From assembly GCF_949987515.2 (NCBI RefSeq), contig NC_082695.1, positions 85,893,604 through 85,957,603 on the forward strand: a DNA stretch of 64,000 nt, written 5' to 3'. The stretch is from Delphinus delphis. Taxonomy: Eukaryota > Chordata > Mammalia > Artiodactyla > Delphinidae. Numbering within the stretch: position 1 is the stretch's first letter; the number at the start of each line of letters is the position of its first letter. Positions 23,630 through 35,559 of the stretch are shown here, piece after piece. The translations under genes were made by a program, and so were the position numbers. The notes beneath the pieces were generated by a model. That model did no database searches and was not told where the DNA came from. It was given only the letters and a program-made list of their open reading frames with translations.

Positions 23630-24690
23630 CACTTCTATTCGTGTATAGTCCTGTAAGTTTTAACATGTGCATAGATTCTTGTAACCACAACTAAAAACAG
23701 GAGAAACAGCCACTCAAAACCCCAGTGAATTCTCTCATGTTATCTCTTCGCAGTCAACTCATCCTGCCACCCCTAAGTCCTGGCAATGATGAATATGTTC
23801 TTTTAATATGTTCTTTATCCTTATATTTTTCCCCTTATCAGAATGCCGTCTAAATGGAGTCATACCGTATGTAACCTTTCAAGATAGGCTTCTTTCACTC
23901 AGCATAGTTCATCTGAGATTCATCCAAGTTATTGCGTGTATCAATAGTTGGCCCTCTTTATTGCTGAGTAGTGTTCCATTGTATAGGGGTACTCATGGTT
24001 TTTCTATTCACCCATTGAAACATATTTGTTTTATTTTCAATGTGGTTGCATGTGAACAATTCTGCTCTGAACATTTATGCACAGGTTTTTGTGTGAACGT
24101 AAGTTTTCTTTTCTACAGGATAATTCTTGAAAGTGAGATTGCTGGGTCATATGGTAAATGTATGTTTAACTTCAGAAGAAGCTATTAAACTTTTCCAGAA
24201 TGGCTATACCATTTAGCATTAACATGAGCAATGCATGAGAGTACTGGTGCTGCACATCCTTGTCAACACTTGTTATTTTCTGTACTCTTTATTTTAGCCA
24301 TTCTAATAAGTGTGTAATGGCTTCTCAATTGTGGCTTTAATTTGAATTTCCCTAATTACTAATGATGTTGAGAATATTTTCATTGATAATCTGTGTTTAC
24401 TGATAATTTATGTATCTTCTTTGGTAAAATTTCTGTTGAAATCTTTGAGCCATTTTCATTGGGATTTTGTTCTCTTATTGTTGAGTTTTAATGATAGATT
24501 CTGGATACAAGTCGTTTAATGAATATGTCACTTGCAAATAATGTCTGTGCCTTCCTTCTCGGTATCTCTACATGGCATTCTTTGCAAAGCAAAAGTTTTA
24601 AATTCTGAATATTAAAGAAATCCAATTATTTTCTTTTATGCATCATGCTTTCAGTGTCATATTAAAACTCCTTGCCTAACCTTATTTCCA
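23630..24690 (-). repeat. L1 3' end
   Basis: Clear antisense L1 tail: 'ttcttgtaaccacaac' (23678), 'aatggagtcataccgtatgtaacc', 'ttgctgagtagtgttccattgta' near 23961, 'gattgctgggtcatatggtaaatg' near 24139, and 'gtgtaatggcttctcaattgtgg' near 24313. The minus-strand protein would be the ORF2 C-terminus, but frames are broken. Confidence 0.85.
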
Positions 24691-24704
24691 GGCTTTATTT
24701 TTTT

Positions 24705-24790
24705 TTTCAGGCTTTATATTTTTGTTATTGATTTCCAGTTCAATTCTATTGTGATCAGAGACTACATTTTGTATAATGACATAAGTTGTA
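24705..24790 (-). repeat. L1 ORF2 linker fragment
   Basis: 'gttattgatttccagttcaattctattgtgatcagagac' type sequence is antisense L1 ORF2 from a different part of the element than the neighbouring 3' end. It is a separate or rearranged piece. Confidence 0.6.
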
Positions 24791-24794
24791 TCGA

Positions 24795-24925
24795 ATTAGA
24801 GCCCATCCTACTGATCTTAACTTGATATCTCTGGAAAGACCTATTTCCAAATAAGACCACATTCACAGCTACCAGAGGTTAGGAATTCAATATGTCTTTC
24901 GGGGGGACAAAATTAAACCCACAAA
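24795..24925 (-). repeat. LTR-like fragment
   Basis: 'acctatttccaaataagaccacattcac' followed by 'gaggttaggaattcaa' and 'ggggggacaaaatt' resembles the complement of a MaLR-type LTR start. Short and diverged. Confidence 0.45.
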
Positions 24926-24929
24926 AGTG

Positions 24930-25190
24930 GTCTCTTAGAGATTTTAAATTTAACATGACCAACTGAAATTCTGACATTCCCAAATGAAAATATCCACCTG
25001 CAAACTTCCTCTTCTTACGTGATACCAAACTAACCCAACAGTTTCCCAGGTCAAAATCTTAGAATCATTTCTGACCCCTCTCTTTTTCTCACATAGCATA
25101 ACCCATATCTAAGAAATTTTGTTTATTATCTCACCACCACTTCCATTGTTACTACCTTGCTTCAAGGCATCATATTTATAATTGTTTCTT
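24930..25190 (+). repeat. L2 LINE remnant
   Basis: L2 3'-region pattern: 'aactgaaattctgacattccc', 'aaaatcttagaatcatttctgacccctctc', 'ctcaccaccacttccattgttactacc'. Ancient. Confidence 0.6.
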
Positions 25191-25410
25191 AACGTTATAT
25201 TGTATCCTTGTACTACAATTTATATAACTAGTATTCTAATGGTTAATCTTCTCCCAAATTTTACTATTATAAATGACATTGCAATGATCATTCTCATACA
25301 AACATCTTTCTCTATTTAAGCAATTATGTCTTCCAAGTAAAATCCTAGAAGTTGCAGAGTCAAGGTAATCACATTTTACATTTTGTTTTAGCTCTCTCAA
25401 TTGCTTTTCA

Positions 25411-25746
25411 AGAAGGTTGTGTTAGGAGATTTGGGGATATACGTATATGTATAGCTGATTCACTTTATTATAAAGCAGAAACTAACACACAATTTTAAAA
25501 CAATTATACTCCAATAAAGATGTTTAAAAAAATGCTATATCAAGAACACACTGAAATATAGTTAAAGAGGACACTGTCAAAACTTGTTCTTATAAAGGTG
25601 ACATACAACTTACAAATCATACAAATTTCTTTTTAAAAAGAATTAGCCAATGGCATGCCCTAAATTCTGTTATGTTGTACAAATTTATGAGTAAAAAAAT
25701 GTGCTTCTTTTCTTAAAAAAAAAACAAAAAACAGAAGGTTGTGTTA
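25411..25746 (+). mobile_element. 5'-truncated L1 with apparent 3' transduction
   Basis: A perfect 14-bp duplication, 'agaaggttgtgtta', lies at 25411-25424 and 25733-25746. Between the copies come a 5'-truncated L1 3' end (25425-25532; 'gctgattcactttattataa', ending 'ccaataaagatgttt' plus a short A run), then about 180 bp that are not L1 (25533-25714), then a second A-rich tail (25715-25732). An AGTAAA signal variant lies at 25690-25695, about 20 bp before that tail. This is the expected structure when L1 transcription reads past its own weak signal and copies source flank. Confidence 0.75.
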
Positions 25747-25849
25747 ACTGGTCCCTTTTAAATCACCAGTAACTCACCGCTAAGATCTTTTTTCTTTTTT
25801 TTGAGAAAAATCAAACCATTTGCTTCTGATTTACTTTAAACTAATAATT

Positions 25850-25990
25850 ATGTATGCCCACAAGACACCAGGCACTGTTATAGACACAGGTTTCCACCCT
25901 CCTGGAGCTTAAATTTTAATTGGGAAGACAGGTTATAAATAATAAACATAGTAAATAAATGAATTATATAGTATATTAGACAGTTATGTT
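25850..25990 (-). repeat. L2 LINE 3' end
   Basis: 'caccaggcactgttatagaca', 'cctcctggagcttaaatttta' and 'gggaagacaggttataaataataaac' equivalents follow the complement of the L2 3' region. Confidence 0.6.
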
Positions 25991-26110
25991 CCCTGTGGAT
26001 GTCAATCATGTCTACAAAATAACTTCACAGGAATGCCTGGATTAGTGTTTGATGAATAACTGGGCATTATAGTCTAGCCAAGTTGTCACATGGAACCAAC
26101 TGTCACACTC
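25985..26110 (-). repeat. Possible old ERVL-type LTR end
   Basis: 'tgtttgatgaataactgggcattatagtctagccaagttg' type sequence is the complement of a dispersed LTR-like start that I recall as MLT2-like. Short and uncertain. Confidence 0.35.
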
Positions 26111-26770
26111 ACCTGTGGACTGTCTAGACATTTGTGTAGGATGAATTCCCCTCATGCTCCTTGCATTGCCTTAGGGGAAAGGACTGGGAGCAAAAAGGAG
26201 CCATTGGACCTAAGCATTTAATCAGAAATCTGTCTCTGATCCAGAATGCCTCATGTGTGAATTCGGGATAAAATTAATAAAATGAATATTAAAACCCCAA
26301 AGTAATCTAATAATAAAACCATAAATTTTAAGGGAAAGTATTACTAGTTTAATTAAGTGTTACAATTTTTGAGAAAACCTTCCAAAACGTACACCCAGAA
26401 TTTATTGCTGTAACTAAGCTGAAAGTCTCAACATCTGTTGACTGGATAAAATTTGTACTCAGGAGATTGTTAATATAAAATTATGCTGTATAGCATTTAT
26501 TATCCAGTTACAGAAACAGTCAAATTGACTATAGGATATACTTTCACATCTTTTCTTTTATCAATTTATTTTGAGGGTTCTTTTTATTGAATTAATATTT
26601 TTATGAAATAGTTCTATAATGGGAGACACATAAAAATATTTCTAGCTATTTCTTGATTTTTTTCCTCCAACTGGGTTCTTCTCATAGGTCTTACACATTT
26701 TTCTTTGATTTCACTCACTAATTAATTGATTACCTTCATTAATATATTTGTATTTTATTTTGGCCTTATG
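26111..26770. other. Unclassified AT-rich stretch
   Basis: No repeat or exon recognised. Confidence 0.35.
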
Positions 26771-26880
26771 TAGGCCTTTTATTATGGCTTTGGGATATAG
26801 CAATGAACATGGCAGATAGGATCCTGTACTTATAGAACTTAAATTCTCGTCCTGAGAGACAGGTGATCAATCCAACACTA
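26771..26880 (-). repeat. L2 LINE fragment
   Basis: 'tttgggatatagcaatgaacatggcagat' and 'cttatagaacttaaattctcg' follow the complement of the L2 3' region. Confidence 0.55.
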
Positions 26881-28879
26881 CGTCCATTAAATGAATATAC
26901 AGACCCCCATTTATACAGACCCCCATTCCACCAAGCTTGGAGCACATCTCAAACCCAGAAAACTTATCTTGAAACATACTTGCCATGGAAGATGGAAGGC
27001 TCAGAAGTCCTTTCTGCTATGCTAAAGTCTCATAATTGTCAAAGGGACCTTTCTCTTGAGGTGTTTTCTCTCCTGGTTTTATGTCGGGCCACCTTCTGCA
27101 AACTACAGCACGTTGTGAGAAATCTTAGGATATAATCAATTCAGATTCTGAGTTCTGCCCTTTGCAGGCAGGGATAAAATTAAATGCCCCCTCCCCGATT
27201 GATTTGAATTTTAAGTGTGTTATCTACCACTCTCCCACTGACTTGAGTTATTGCCGGTGGCAAATTTTGCCCAAGTTTTTAATTTTTTGTATCAATGTGC
27301 TCTTGATATTTGATTTGTATACATGCATTTTGCCCTGTTGTATCCACGTGTATTAGATGTCACATGAAGAGCATTCTATGACCAGGCTTTATTCTGTCCT
27401 CTTTACCTGAGAATCCAGCTTTTAATTTAAAATAGTTACCCTAGTGTCTCTGGGAACAAAACTCCTTGATATTCTTTAACGAGTGATTGTCTCTGCCTTC
27501 TTGCAGTGTCCATGGGCATTCAAACAGATGACCCTATCCGTCAGCTTCACAGAACCATATCTGTAGGCTCCAGATGAGTATCTGAAATCAATAGGGAGGG
27601 AATTGTGGTAATTAAATTATAGCACTTACATATAATTACACTTATGTAAAAAATACCCACCCCGACTCAGAGCTGCTCCTGAATATGATAGACATAAATC
27701 TTTGACGATGGTCTTCTTGGGGGTGGGGAGGGAAAGAGTGTTAATTTTTAAAATGATGCCAGGAAAAATAAGGCTTCTGGAACTCTTCCACTTCAGAGAA
27801 ATCATTTGACTCAACATCTAGCTTTAAACAGGTTTGTTTCAGTGATTTCTATCTTTGAAAATTAATTTTGATGCTGTTCTTTTTGCAAAGCCTTTTGAGG
27901 ACGATAGTGATGTCCTGGGCTGTTTTGCTTGAGAACCAAGGTAAGCAGGGCCCTTGGGGTTGGGGTTATGGGTTATGGGTTATGTTCCCTCGTATCATCG
28001 GGAACACACATCGTGGGCACCCAGCAAGCCCTTAATCGATGACCAGATGCTTGTTTCGATAAGTTGATTAATGAATTGACATTAAAAAAGAGTCCTGCTC
28101 TCCAAGTATTCAGTAACGTGGCCTAGATGATGACTTTGTGTTAGACCAGCTAACATATTTTAGGTGGTAAATACAGTCTCTTGCATTTACCACCTAAGAT
28201 ACGCAGGGGGCCCAAGGTTGTGAAGGTTTGCAGGAAGGCTGGTGTCAGGGTCTGGCTGGGGGTCCCAGGTTGGAGAGATGGGCTTTGAGGAGCTTCCCAG
28301 GCCAGAAGGACCTTGGGGGCACCAAGGAGTCAGGAGGAGATTGAGTATAAAATACTTCATAACTTCATAGAACTTTAACTTTGAGCTATAAAGGAAACTC
28401 TAAAAATCTGTCCCAGTTTCATGGTAGTACATTTGTCTAAGTTTATGGTAAGTTCAGTCAAAAGTTAGTGCACATTAGGCCACATCAACAGAATTCTAGC
28501 GGTAACAGCACAGTTCGTGGCCATTGGTGTCACGGCACCAAGTGGGTGTGCCCGGATCTGCAGGGGTGCGCTTGGCCCACGTGCCGGCTGAGGGCATCCT
28601 TCTCTGCTTGCTGAGTCATCACAGCTGGGAGGGTGACGAATGGGAAACGTTTCATAGGAGGATGGATGTAAGGAACAGAAAGGAAGAATCACCCTGTACC
28701 CTGAGGACAGTACTGTTGCATGACGCATCTTTCCAAATAACTGGTGCTCTGTCCATAGGAGAAGTCAAATTAGTTAATTTGTGTTGCTTCAAACAGATAA
28801 ACTGAGAGCAAGGGTTCTGGTGTGGCCATTACCTGCTCAATATGAGGACATTCCCCTTGTGAGTTGGACTCGTCTGACA
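26881..28879. other. Unclassified stretch
   Basis: About 2 kb with no recognised repeat. Features seen: a 15-base direct repeat, 'atacagacccccatt', near 26896 and 26912; a near-consensus splice donor AAG|GTAAGC at 27938-27946 with a pyrimidine-ending acceptor at 27890; and a GGGTTAT-like tandem at 27963-27984. No gene can be supported. Confidence 0.4.
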
Positions 28880-29035
28880 GGCTGGGCTGCCTTGGAAGTA
28901 GTGAGCGCCTGTCACAGGAGTGGCACAGAAAGAGCAGAAGCTGTTTACCTCCCCAAAGACTTGGCGAGAGGGTCTCTGCACTGGGTGGAGCTTGGTCTCG
29001 ATGTCCAACAATGTGTCTCTAAACTCTTGATGATT
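28880..29035 (+). repeat. CR1/L3-like LINE 3' end
   Basis: The order 'gccttggaagtagtgagcgcctgtcac', 'agagcagaag', 'gggtctctgcactgggtggagcttggtctcgatg' parallels the L3/CR1 3' end, where the block ends near 'ggttggactagatgacc'. Ancient. Confidence 0.5.
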
Positions 29036-29276
29036 TTATCGATTTCCTTCTCATTTTTCTCTTTCTAAACATTTTTAAAAATCTGACTCATTTCCTCTTA
29101 TTCTTGAATTTTTCTTCCCCCTTCTTGCTGTCCTTTAACTCGTTGTCAGAATTTATTACCTCTCTCTCATCTCCATTTTTCACATGCAAATCCTACTCCA
29201 TTTCAATGAGCCTCCAGAAATGTCATTTCATCAAGTATTGGTGCAAGTATTTGATTATTGATTATCACCTAGGAAC

Positions 29277-29463
29277 AAAAATCTCTGAATAGGGAGGGTG
29301 GGAGGGAGGGAGACGCAAGAGGGAAGAGATATGGGAACATATGTATATGTATAACTGATTCACTTTGTTATAAAGCAGAAACTAACATACCATTGTAAAG
29401 CAATCGTACCCCAATAAAGATGTTTTTAAAAAAAAAGTGAAAGTAAAAAAAAAAAAATCTCTG
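29277..29463 (+). mobile_element. 5'-truncated L1 3' end with duplication
   Basis: Short L1 insertion: a G-rich tract (29292-29310), 'gtatatgtataactgattcac', 'aaagcagaaactaacatacc', 'aataaagatgttt' and an interrupted A tail (29427-29452). It is flanked by 'aaaaatctctg' at 29277-29287 and 29453-29463. Low divergence from the related end at 25.43 kb suggests a relatively recent L1. Confidence 0.85.
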
Positions 29464-29867
29464 TGGGTTTTAGCAAGATGGGGAGCATTGTAACAGAAGT
29501 GAAATATTGTGCTGAATATGTGGAATCTGGAGTTTTTGTTTTTCCTGTTTCCTCTTGTAACGTCTTCAAACTGCAGAAGTCACTGATGAAATGAGCACAG
29601 TCCTGGTAGGTGTGGCCTGGACTAAGCATCTGAAAAGCTGACCTTGCAAAAGCACAATACCAACCAGTGTTGACAATCCAGGCCGTTTCTATGAGCACTT
29701 CTAGCTAGTTCTTCTCCCTCCCCATTCCTTGGGTTATGCTGTGACGTTAACCACGTCACTGGGCAAATCACCCCCGCATGCTAGTAACCATAACCATTTC
29801 ATTTGGTTACATTTTCTTCTCTTGATAAAATGTTCCTATCCAAGTATAGATGCAACTGTTCTCGACA

Positions 29868-30010
29868 ATTTCGATTCATTTGTTAATTCATTTTTAAAAA
29901 CAGTTATTGCTTGCGGGCTTTGTGCCAGCGCACCGAACACCTGGCTGAGTAAAGCGTGGCCCTTGTTTCGGGGAACTCCCAGATTCATGGCATGGACACG
30001 CAGACAGACA
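29868..30010 (-). repeat. L2 LINE 3' end
   Basis: 'ttcatttgttaattcatttttaaaaacagttattgc' type start followed by 'ctttgtgccagcgcac' and 'aaagcgtggcccttgtttcggggaactccc' mirrors the complement of the L2 3' terminus. Confidence 0.5.
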
Positions 30011-31079
30011 TCTGGTCAGCAGCAGTCAGACGCTGAATTTGCTGGATAAAGTCTTCACTGAACTGAATCAGCCTTGGCGGTTTTGGTTCCCCAGGTTCAG
30101 TCGTCTGTGCACAACGACAATTTCCTGTTTGGGCTGAGACTGTCACAGCAGCAAGCCAGAGCTGATGGAGGCTGGCGGGGCTCAAGAAGCCTTCTCTGGG
30201 CCCCGCAGTGGTGTATACCTGCTGGACACCGTTTCACTGTGCTCCTATTGGAGGCTTCTGTCAAACCCGCTTTGAGTTTGGTCCACGGACTCACGAGATG
30301 CTATCACTGAATGATCAGAAAGTGGTAACACAGATCCTTACAATTATTTCAAGAATTTTGTTACTACTGACTGATTTTATTAAGTCCAGGTTAATTTGGG
30401 GGGCATAACGGCCAGTGTTTATTCTCCCGTTTGTGTTACTCTGTGCCCATCTTCCCATGTTCCTGCGTGTCTTTGTTCCTAACATACCCAGAGGACATAA
30501 ATGCAATTTCTTAATTGTACCGTCCACCACTTTCTTAAAGTGGTGGACGGTACAATTTATTGAGTGCCTGCTTTTTCAGAAAGCACATAGACTGCTAAGG
30601 AAATTGATTCTAGGTGGTATTCGGTATTTTCTCTCCTATGGGTACCAGGAATAAGACATTTAAAGTTGTTGTCACTTATTTTGTGCCTGAACTCACTCTT
30701 TTGCTTAGCAAATATTTGTTCATTTCATTACAGTTTACCTTTTCTGCTTCTCATATTGGTGAACAATCAAAGTCTATGTGGGTTCCCAATAAGCAATTAT
30801 ATTGCTAATATTCCCTAAAATAATCAATTTACTACCACCTTTGGCCAGATAGAGAATGAAATCATCGAGAGACAAAAGCAAGCTGTTGATATGGGGGAAC
30901 TAGCGACCTGAATGGGGGAAAAGTACCCACTGGTAAAACACCAGCCGGAAGCAGCGCAAAATGCAAGATGCGGATCTACTAATCCCTTTAAAGTGCCATG
31001 ACTTAAGGAGCCCAGATCACTCTGTCTCCTTTGAAAGTACTGAGGAACTAGTCTCCATTTCCCTCTAGGAGTCACAAAA
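30011..31079. other. Unclassified stretch
   Basis: No exon or repeat family recognised with confidence. Contains the perfect inverted repeat listed separately. Several 60-80 codon frames on both strands are chance-like. Confidence 0.4.
30513..30557. repeat. Perfect 21-bp inverted repeat, 3-nt loop
   Basis: Left arm 30513-30533 (begins AATTGTACC) is the exact reverse complement of right arm 30537-30557, with CTT between at 30534-30536. The stem has 9 GC pairs of 21. It would form a cruciform or hairpin; the loop is too small for an ordinary microRNA precursor. Origin unknown. Confidence 0.95.
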
Positions 31080-31250
31080 AATGCGTCTGTCTTGAAATTG
31101 GACAATCTGAGTTTAAGTACAAGTTCTATCAAGATATGATTTGAAGTTTTAAGTTTCACTAGCTATAAAAGGGGAATGACCTTAATCCTATCTATGACAA
31201 GGGAAAAAAGAGATTACGTACAAAAAAGTGCTTTAAATGATAAATTAGTA
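31080..31250 (+). repeat. MIR-like SINE
   Basis: 'aattggacaatctgagtttaagtac', 'aaaaggggaatgaccttaatcc' and 'agtgctttaaatgataaa' fall in MIR order, but divergence is high. Confidence 0.45.
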
Positions 31251-31547
31251 AATTGGTAGAATAGGTACATAAAGTATTATACAAACATGAAGTATCGTTA
31301 GTATAGTTATCATCACAATATCATCATCACAAGCATATTTTTCTAGTTACTCTTCCTTTAACATGGAAAATTTAGTTGGTCATAAATTATAAATTTATAC
31401 CTGAGACATACACTAGAAAGGTAAATGGCATATATTCAAAAATATAAATAATAAACAGCCATGAAGACACTATGCTTATTTTAGCAACTTCCTTCTCACA
31501 GGTACAAATGTGTTGCAGATAATGGCTATGTCAACATGAGGCCGCAA

Positions 31548-31755
31548 TTTTTTTTTTTTTTTGTGGTACGCGGGCCTCTCACAGTTGTGGCCTCTCCCGT
31601 TGCAGAGCACGGGCTCCGGACGCGCAGGCTCAGCGGCCATGGCTCACAGGCCCAGCCGCTCCGCGTCACGTAGGATCCTCCCGGACCGGGGAACGAACCC
31701 GTGTCCCCTGCATCGGCAGGCAGACTCTCAACCACTGCACCACCAGGGAAGCCCC
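31548..31755 (-). mobile_element. CHR-2-type SINE
   Basis: The plus strand opens with 15 T, then 'gtggtacgcgggcctctcac', the CHR-2 body complement 'gcggccatggctcac', a B-box complement and the head complement 'gcaccaccagggaagcccc'. A short candidate duplication (aggccgca/aggccaca) brackets it. CpG content is well preserved. Confidence 0.92.
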
Positions 31756-31765
31756 AAGGCCACAC

Positions 31766-34700
31766 TTTTTAACTTTCAATTATTTACATATTTGGCCTCA
31801 TGTACATAAAACTTGAATTTTTTACTTTTTATCTTTGAAGATACATTTTACTGTAATTTGTTGTGATTGAAATAAATAAGAAGTACTAATTTTGCTCCTT
31901 TGCAATCACACTGGTTCTTTGGAGGAAAGGTGTACGAAACCATAGAGTGATCACTCAGTTGGAATTTCACATTTTCAGAAACTGTTGATGTGGTAAAGAA
32001 AAGGAAAGGTACAGGAGATGGAGCTGTTAATAAAAACTAAAAGTTTTGTCATGTTGGCAGATGTGCGTCACATGTGTCCGTCCCTAAACCTGCATCCCTG
32101 GAAACGAGAAGAGTCTTCTGACCTAATACCACCCTTCCCGGGGACAAAGGACAAGAGATGGAATCACGTGATATTTGCAACCTCTGCTGGCCTATCACCT
32201 TCCAAGATGTTGAAGGTACTTGAATTAGTCCTACGAAGAGCCACATTCCTTATTTATGTCTCCCTGTGTCTAAGTAGTCCTGCTTTAATGTGCCGATAAC
32301 TAACCACGTGGGTATCTGGAGACCGACCCCAATGTCAACAACTCTGTGTGATTTTCTCCTGCCGTGGAAATCCTGGCTCACGCTATGGGTTATTATTAAT
32401 CATACTCATGTTTAAAGGTAATTTAGATTTAATACATTGTCAATGCAATTCTCTAGGGAACACAAAAAGTGATCTATCTCGTGCACATCTGCTTAGTTCC
32501 ATTTCCTGATCCTGGAACAACTCTCTAACATTTCTGCTTTTAGCTGAGGGAAGTGACCTAAAGTAAAGATGTGTAAAGTATGCCCTGATCGACGGTGTAA
32601 CTTCCAAATGTCTTCGGGGTCACTGCTTAAAGATGGTGCCAGAGAGTAATGGCTGCATATTATAAGCATTGGGACTCTTCCGTTGGCATCTTATTTAGTT
32701 CTTACCTGGCTTGTGCTGCCAGGGATGAGGCTCCCTTGTCTGGGGAGGGGAGAGAGGATGGATATTTCAGAGAAACAAATAGCCTCTTTGAGACACTCAT
32801 AAAGCTACAACTATAAAAAGGATCTGCTATTTAAGACACTTAACTGGTCGCCCACCACCTTGTATTTGCTTAGGTGTGTGGAATAAAATTTACTGTCTAG
32901 AATGCACCATTAATGCTTCGATATTGGACTGAGTCGCATGAAATTGCTTTTTTTGTGTGAGCAAAAATGTGATCCAATATTAGCATTTTTGTATGGTTCA
33001 ACCTAATATTGGGAATATTTTTATTCCCCACCCCCCTTGGCAACTTTTCCATAGACATGGAAAATAATGCTTGCCAGCACAAAGAATATGAATGTTCTGG
33101 TTTGCCCACATATTTGTAGAATGACACATTCCCTTTAAGTGATTCTAGCTAGAAACTACCTTTATAAGATGTGTTCAGAGTAGCTACACTAGTTCATGAA
33201 TAATTTGTAGTAACTAAAACAAAGTAACTTTTTTCCCCTCACAATTTAGGAGTTTCAATAAAGCCTGGGAAGTAAATTATCCTATTCACTCCATTCTAAG
33301 ATTTGTGAATCAAATATAGGCTTTTCTGTGGATATAAGAAAAGAATTAACGTGAAGAGGAAAACTGGACATAACTATATCAAATATATGTATTGATTGCA
33401 AGAAGCATCTCAATTTTGGAACTCTTAACTGATCCAGTGGTGTCAGTTCTTGGGTAAGAAAATCTGTATCAAGGGAATCTCATTTATCCTGTTTTGTATT
33501 GGAGAATGTTAGGGATTTGGATGTGGGAGAGTCCAAATTACTGTTATGAATATGTGTAGGATGGGTTCAAGAACATAAAGACATCTGGAATACTATTTAA
33601 GGTCAAAGAGCAGTGCTAACTGGCAAATATTCCTAAATACTTAGGAATATTTCACACTTTTCCACAAAAGAAATTTTTTTTTCCTAGAAATGGAACATAG
33701 GTCTTGCTGTCAGAAAGCATATTAATTTAAAGTAAGAGGAGCTACCTTGAAGGGTGAAGAGGTGTGGACAGAAAGTGTGCATGTTTTGAGAAAAGGTGCA
33801 TCAAAAATAAGAAAGGAAGCACCCTGTAAAAGAAGCTAGTTGAGATTGGCGAAGGCATGTTGAATGTTTCTAAATCGTGTACACAGTTAGTGCAAAGCTG
33901 AAGTCAAGCTCCCCCGGAAATAACTAGCAAACAATTGAAGTGAGGATGGACACGGTTGTCCAGCTTCCCCATGCCCACGTTTCACGAGTGAGAAAAAGCA
34001 GGGTTTACCTTTAAATAAGGTCCAATTAGATGAAGCCGTGATTGATTCCAACACCAGGTGTGGTTCTCCATGATGAAATCTATTGCATGTAATTTTATTA
34101 GAAGTAAATTATTTGGTTTAGTTAAACTTTGTCCTTTTCAGATTAAACATATGAGCAGTAAGAGATTATTGACGTGAGATATGGATGTTAAATCTCAATG
34201 AGCCTCAATGGTGAAGAAAGTCAGGAAATTTTTATCCTCTATTGCCAAATCCTGTGGCATCACCCAAAACCTTGTGACTACCACTCAGGAGTTGAGAAGC
34301 AGATCAAGGCTTGTTTTATCCATACTTTTTTGACTCCCTTGAATAGATGACCTGAAATCTGACCTATTCAGGTATGTGCCTTTCTGATCTACACCCACTC
34401 CTCATTTTCTCTATCTTTGAATCCAAGAAAAATGTTCTCATGACCTAGCATCATTCTTCCCAGAGACAAGAGATGTCCTCCCTTTATCCTGTGGCACTTC
34501 TGTGTTTTGGCCACAATATTATCCTGGAATCCTCACAGTTCTTAAATTGACACTCCACACAATACATCTTGCTGTGATGTTATACAGGAGAACCTTTGTG
34601 AACATTTTGTGAAGTTTCAGAGACAGGGAAGCGTGCCATTCTCATAAAATGATCATTTGGATTTTCTTGAAGCAATCTTCACCCGTGTTACTTGCAACCT

Positions 34701-35555
34701 GTTTATAATGCATTAAAATACTTATTTAAAAGGTTTTCTGTGAGCCAATGGCCCTCTTTCTTAGAATAGTCTGTGCTAACATGGGGAAAATGTTTGCAGC
34801 TGTGCCAGGCATTGTCACTAGTGGTTGATTATGTAGATCGCCATAAACTATGTTTATAAATTATGTTTATTGTGTTATAATTAGTAGCACTAACAGTGCA
34901 TAATATCAATAAGGTCATTAAATATGTAAATAATAAATAGTAGCAGTATTAATGCCACCAAGAAACAGAGCATCGTGTATATTCAGTCAGCTCAGAACCA
35001 CATTTCTCATCATTTCATCAGGAAGACATGGAACAAAGCCAGTCATTGGTTTAATGAACACACAGCCAAGTGCAGAAAATGAACACGCCCTTGCTTAATG
35101 GATGGGAAAATAAAAACAGCAGGTTGTTTTCCTAAGAAATGGGGAAACGTTGCAGAGTGTAGCCTATTTCACAAAGCAGTGGATTTCTGGAAATGTGAAA
35201 AGTGGATTGAGGGCAGGTGGGGTAGGACCTATTTACCTTTTCATTTAAAGTGATGTCTCTTTAAGTTTCCCAGCACAGCTGATTCTTTATTCTCACTAAA
35301 TGCCTATGGAGACTCAAATATGACACAAAAATTAGGACTTCTGGACAATTTATAGACTGAGTCTTGGAAAGCGTTTCTACTGGCTCCCTTCCACGGAAAC
35401 TTGATTAAAGAACACAGTTGATGCGTAAAGTCTGGGGGTCTCACATGGACACATCTACTAGCTGACCAGGCTGAGAACAGGAGTCCACACTCAGATGAGC
35501 AAGAATGGGATTCAGAGCAGGGTGCCATAAACACAGAACATTCCAAAGTCAGAAA
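31766..35555. other. Long unclassified stretch
   Basis: Almost 4 kb with no confident repeat or exon. Segments near 32053-32300 and 34368-34600 share local similarity ('ttctgacctaataccaccct' against 'tcatgacctagcatcattct', each followed by a 'gacaagagatg' block), suggesting two copies of an unclassified old repeat. Confidence 0.4.
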
Positions 35556-35559
35556 AGCT

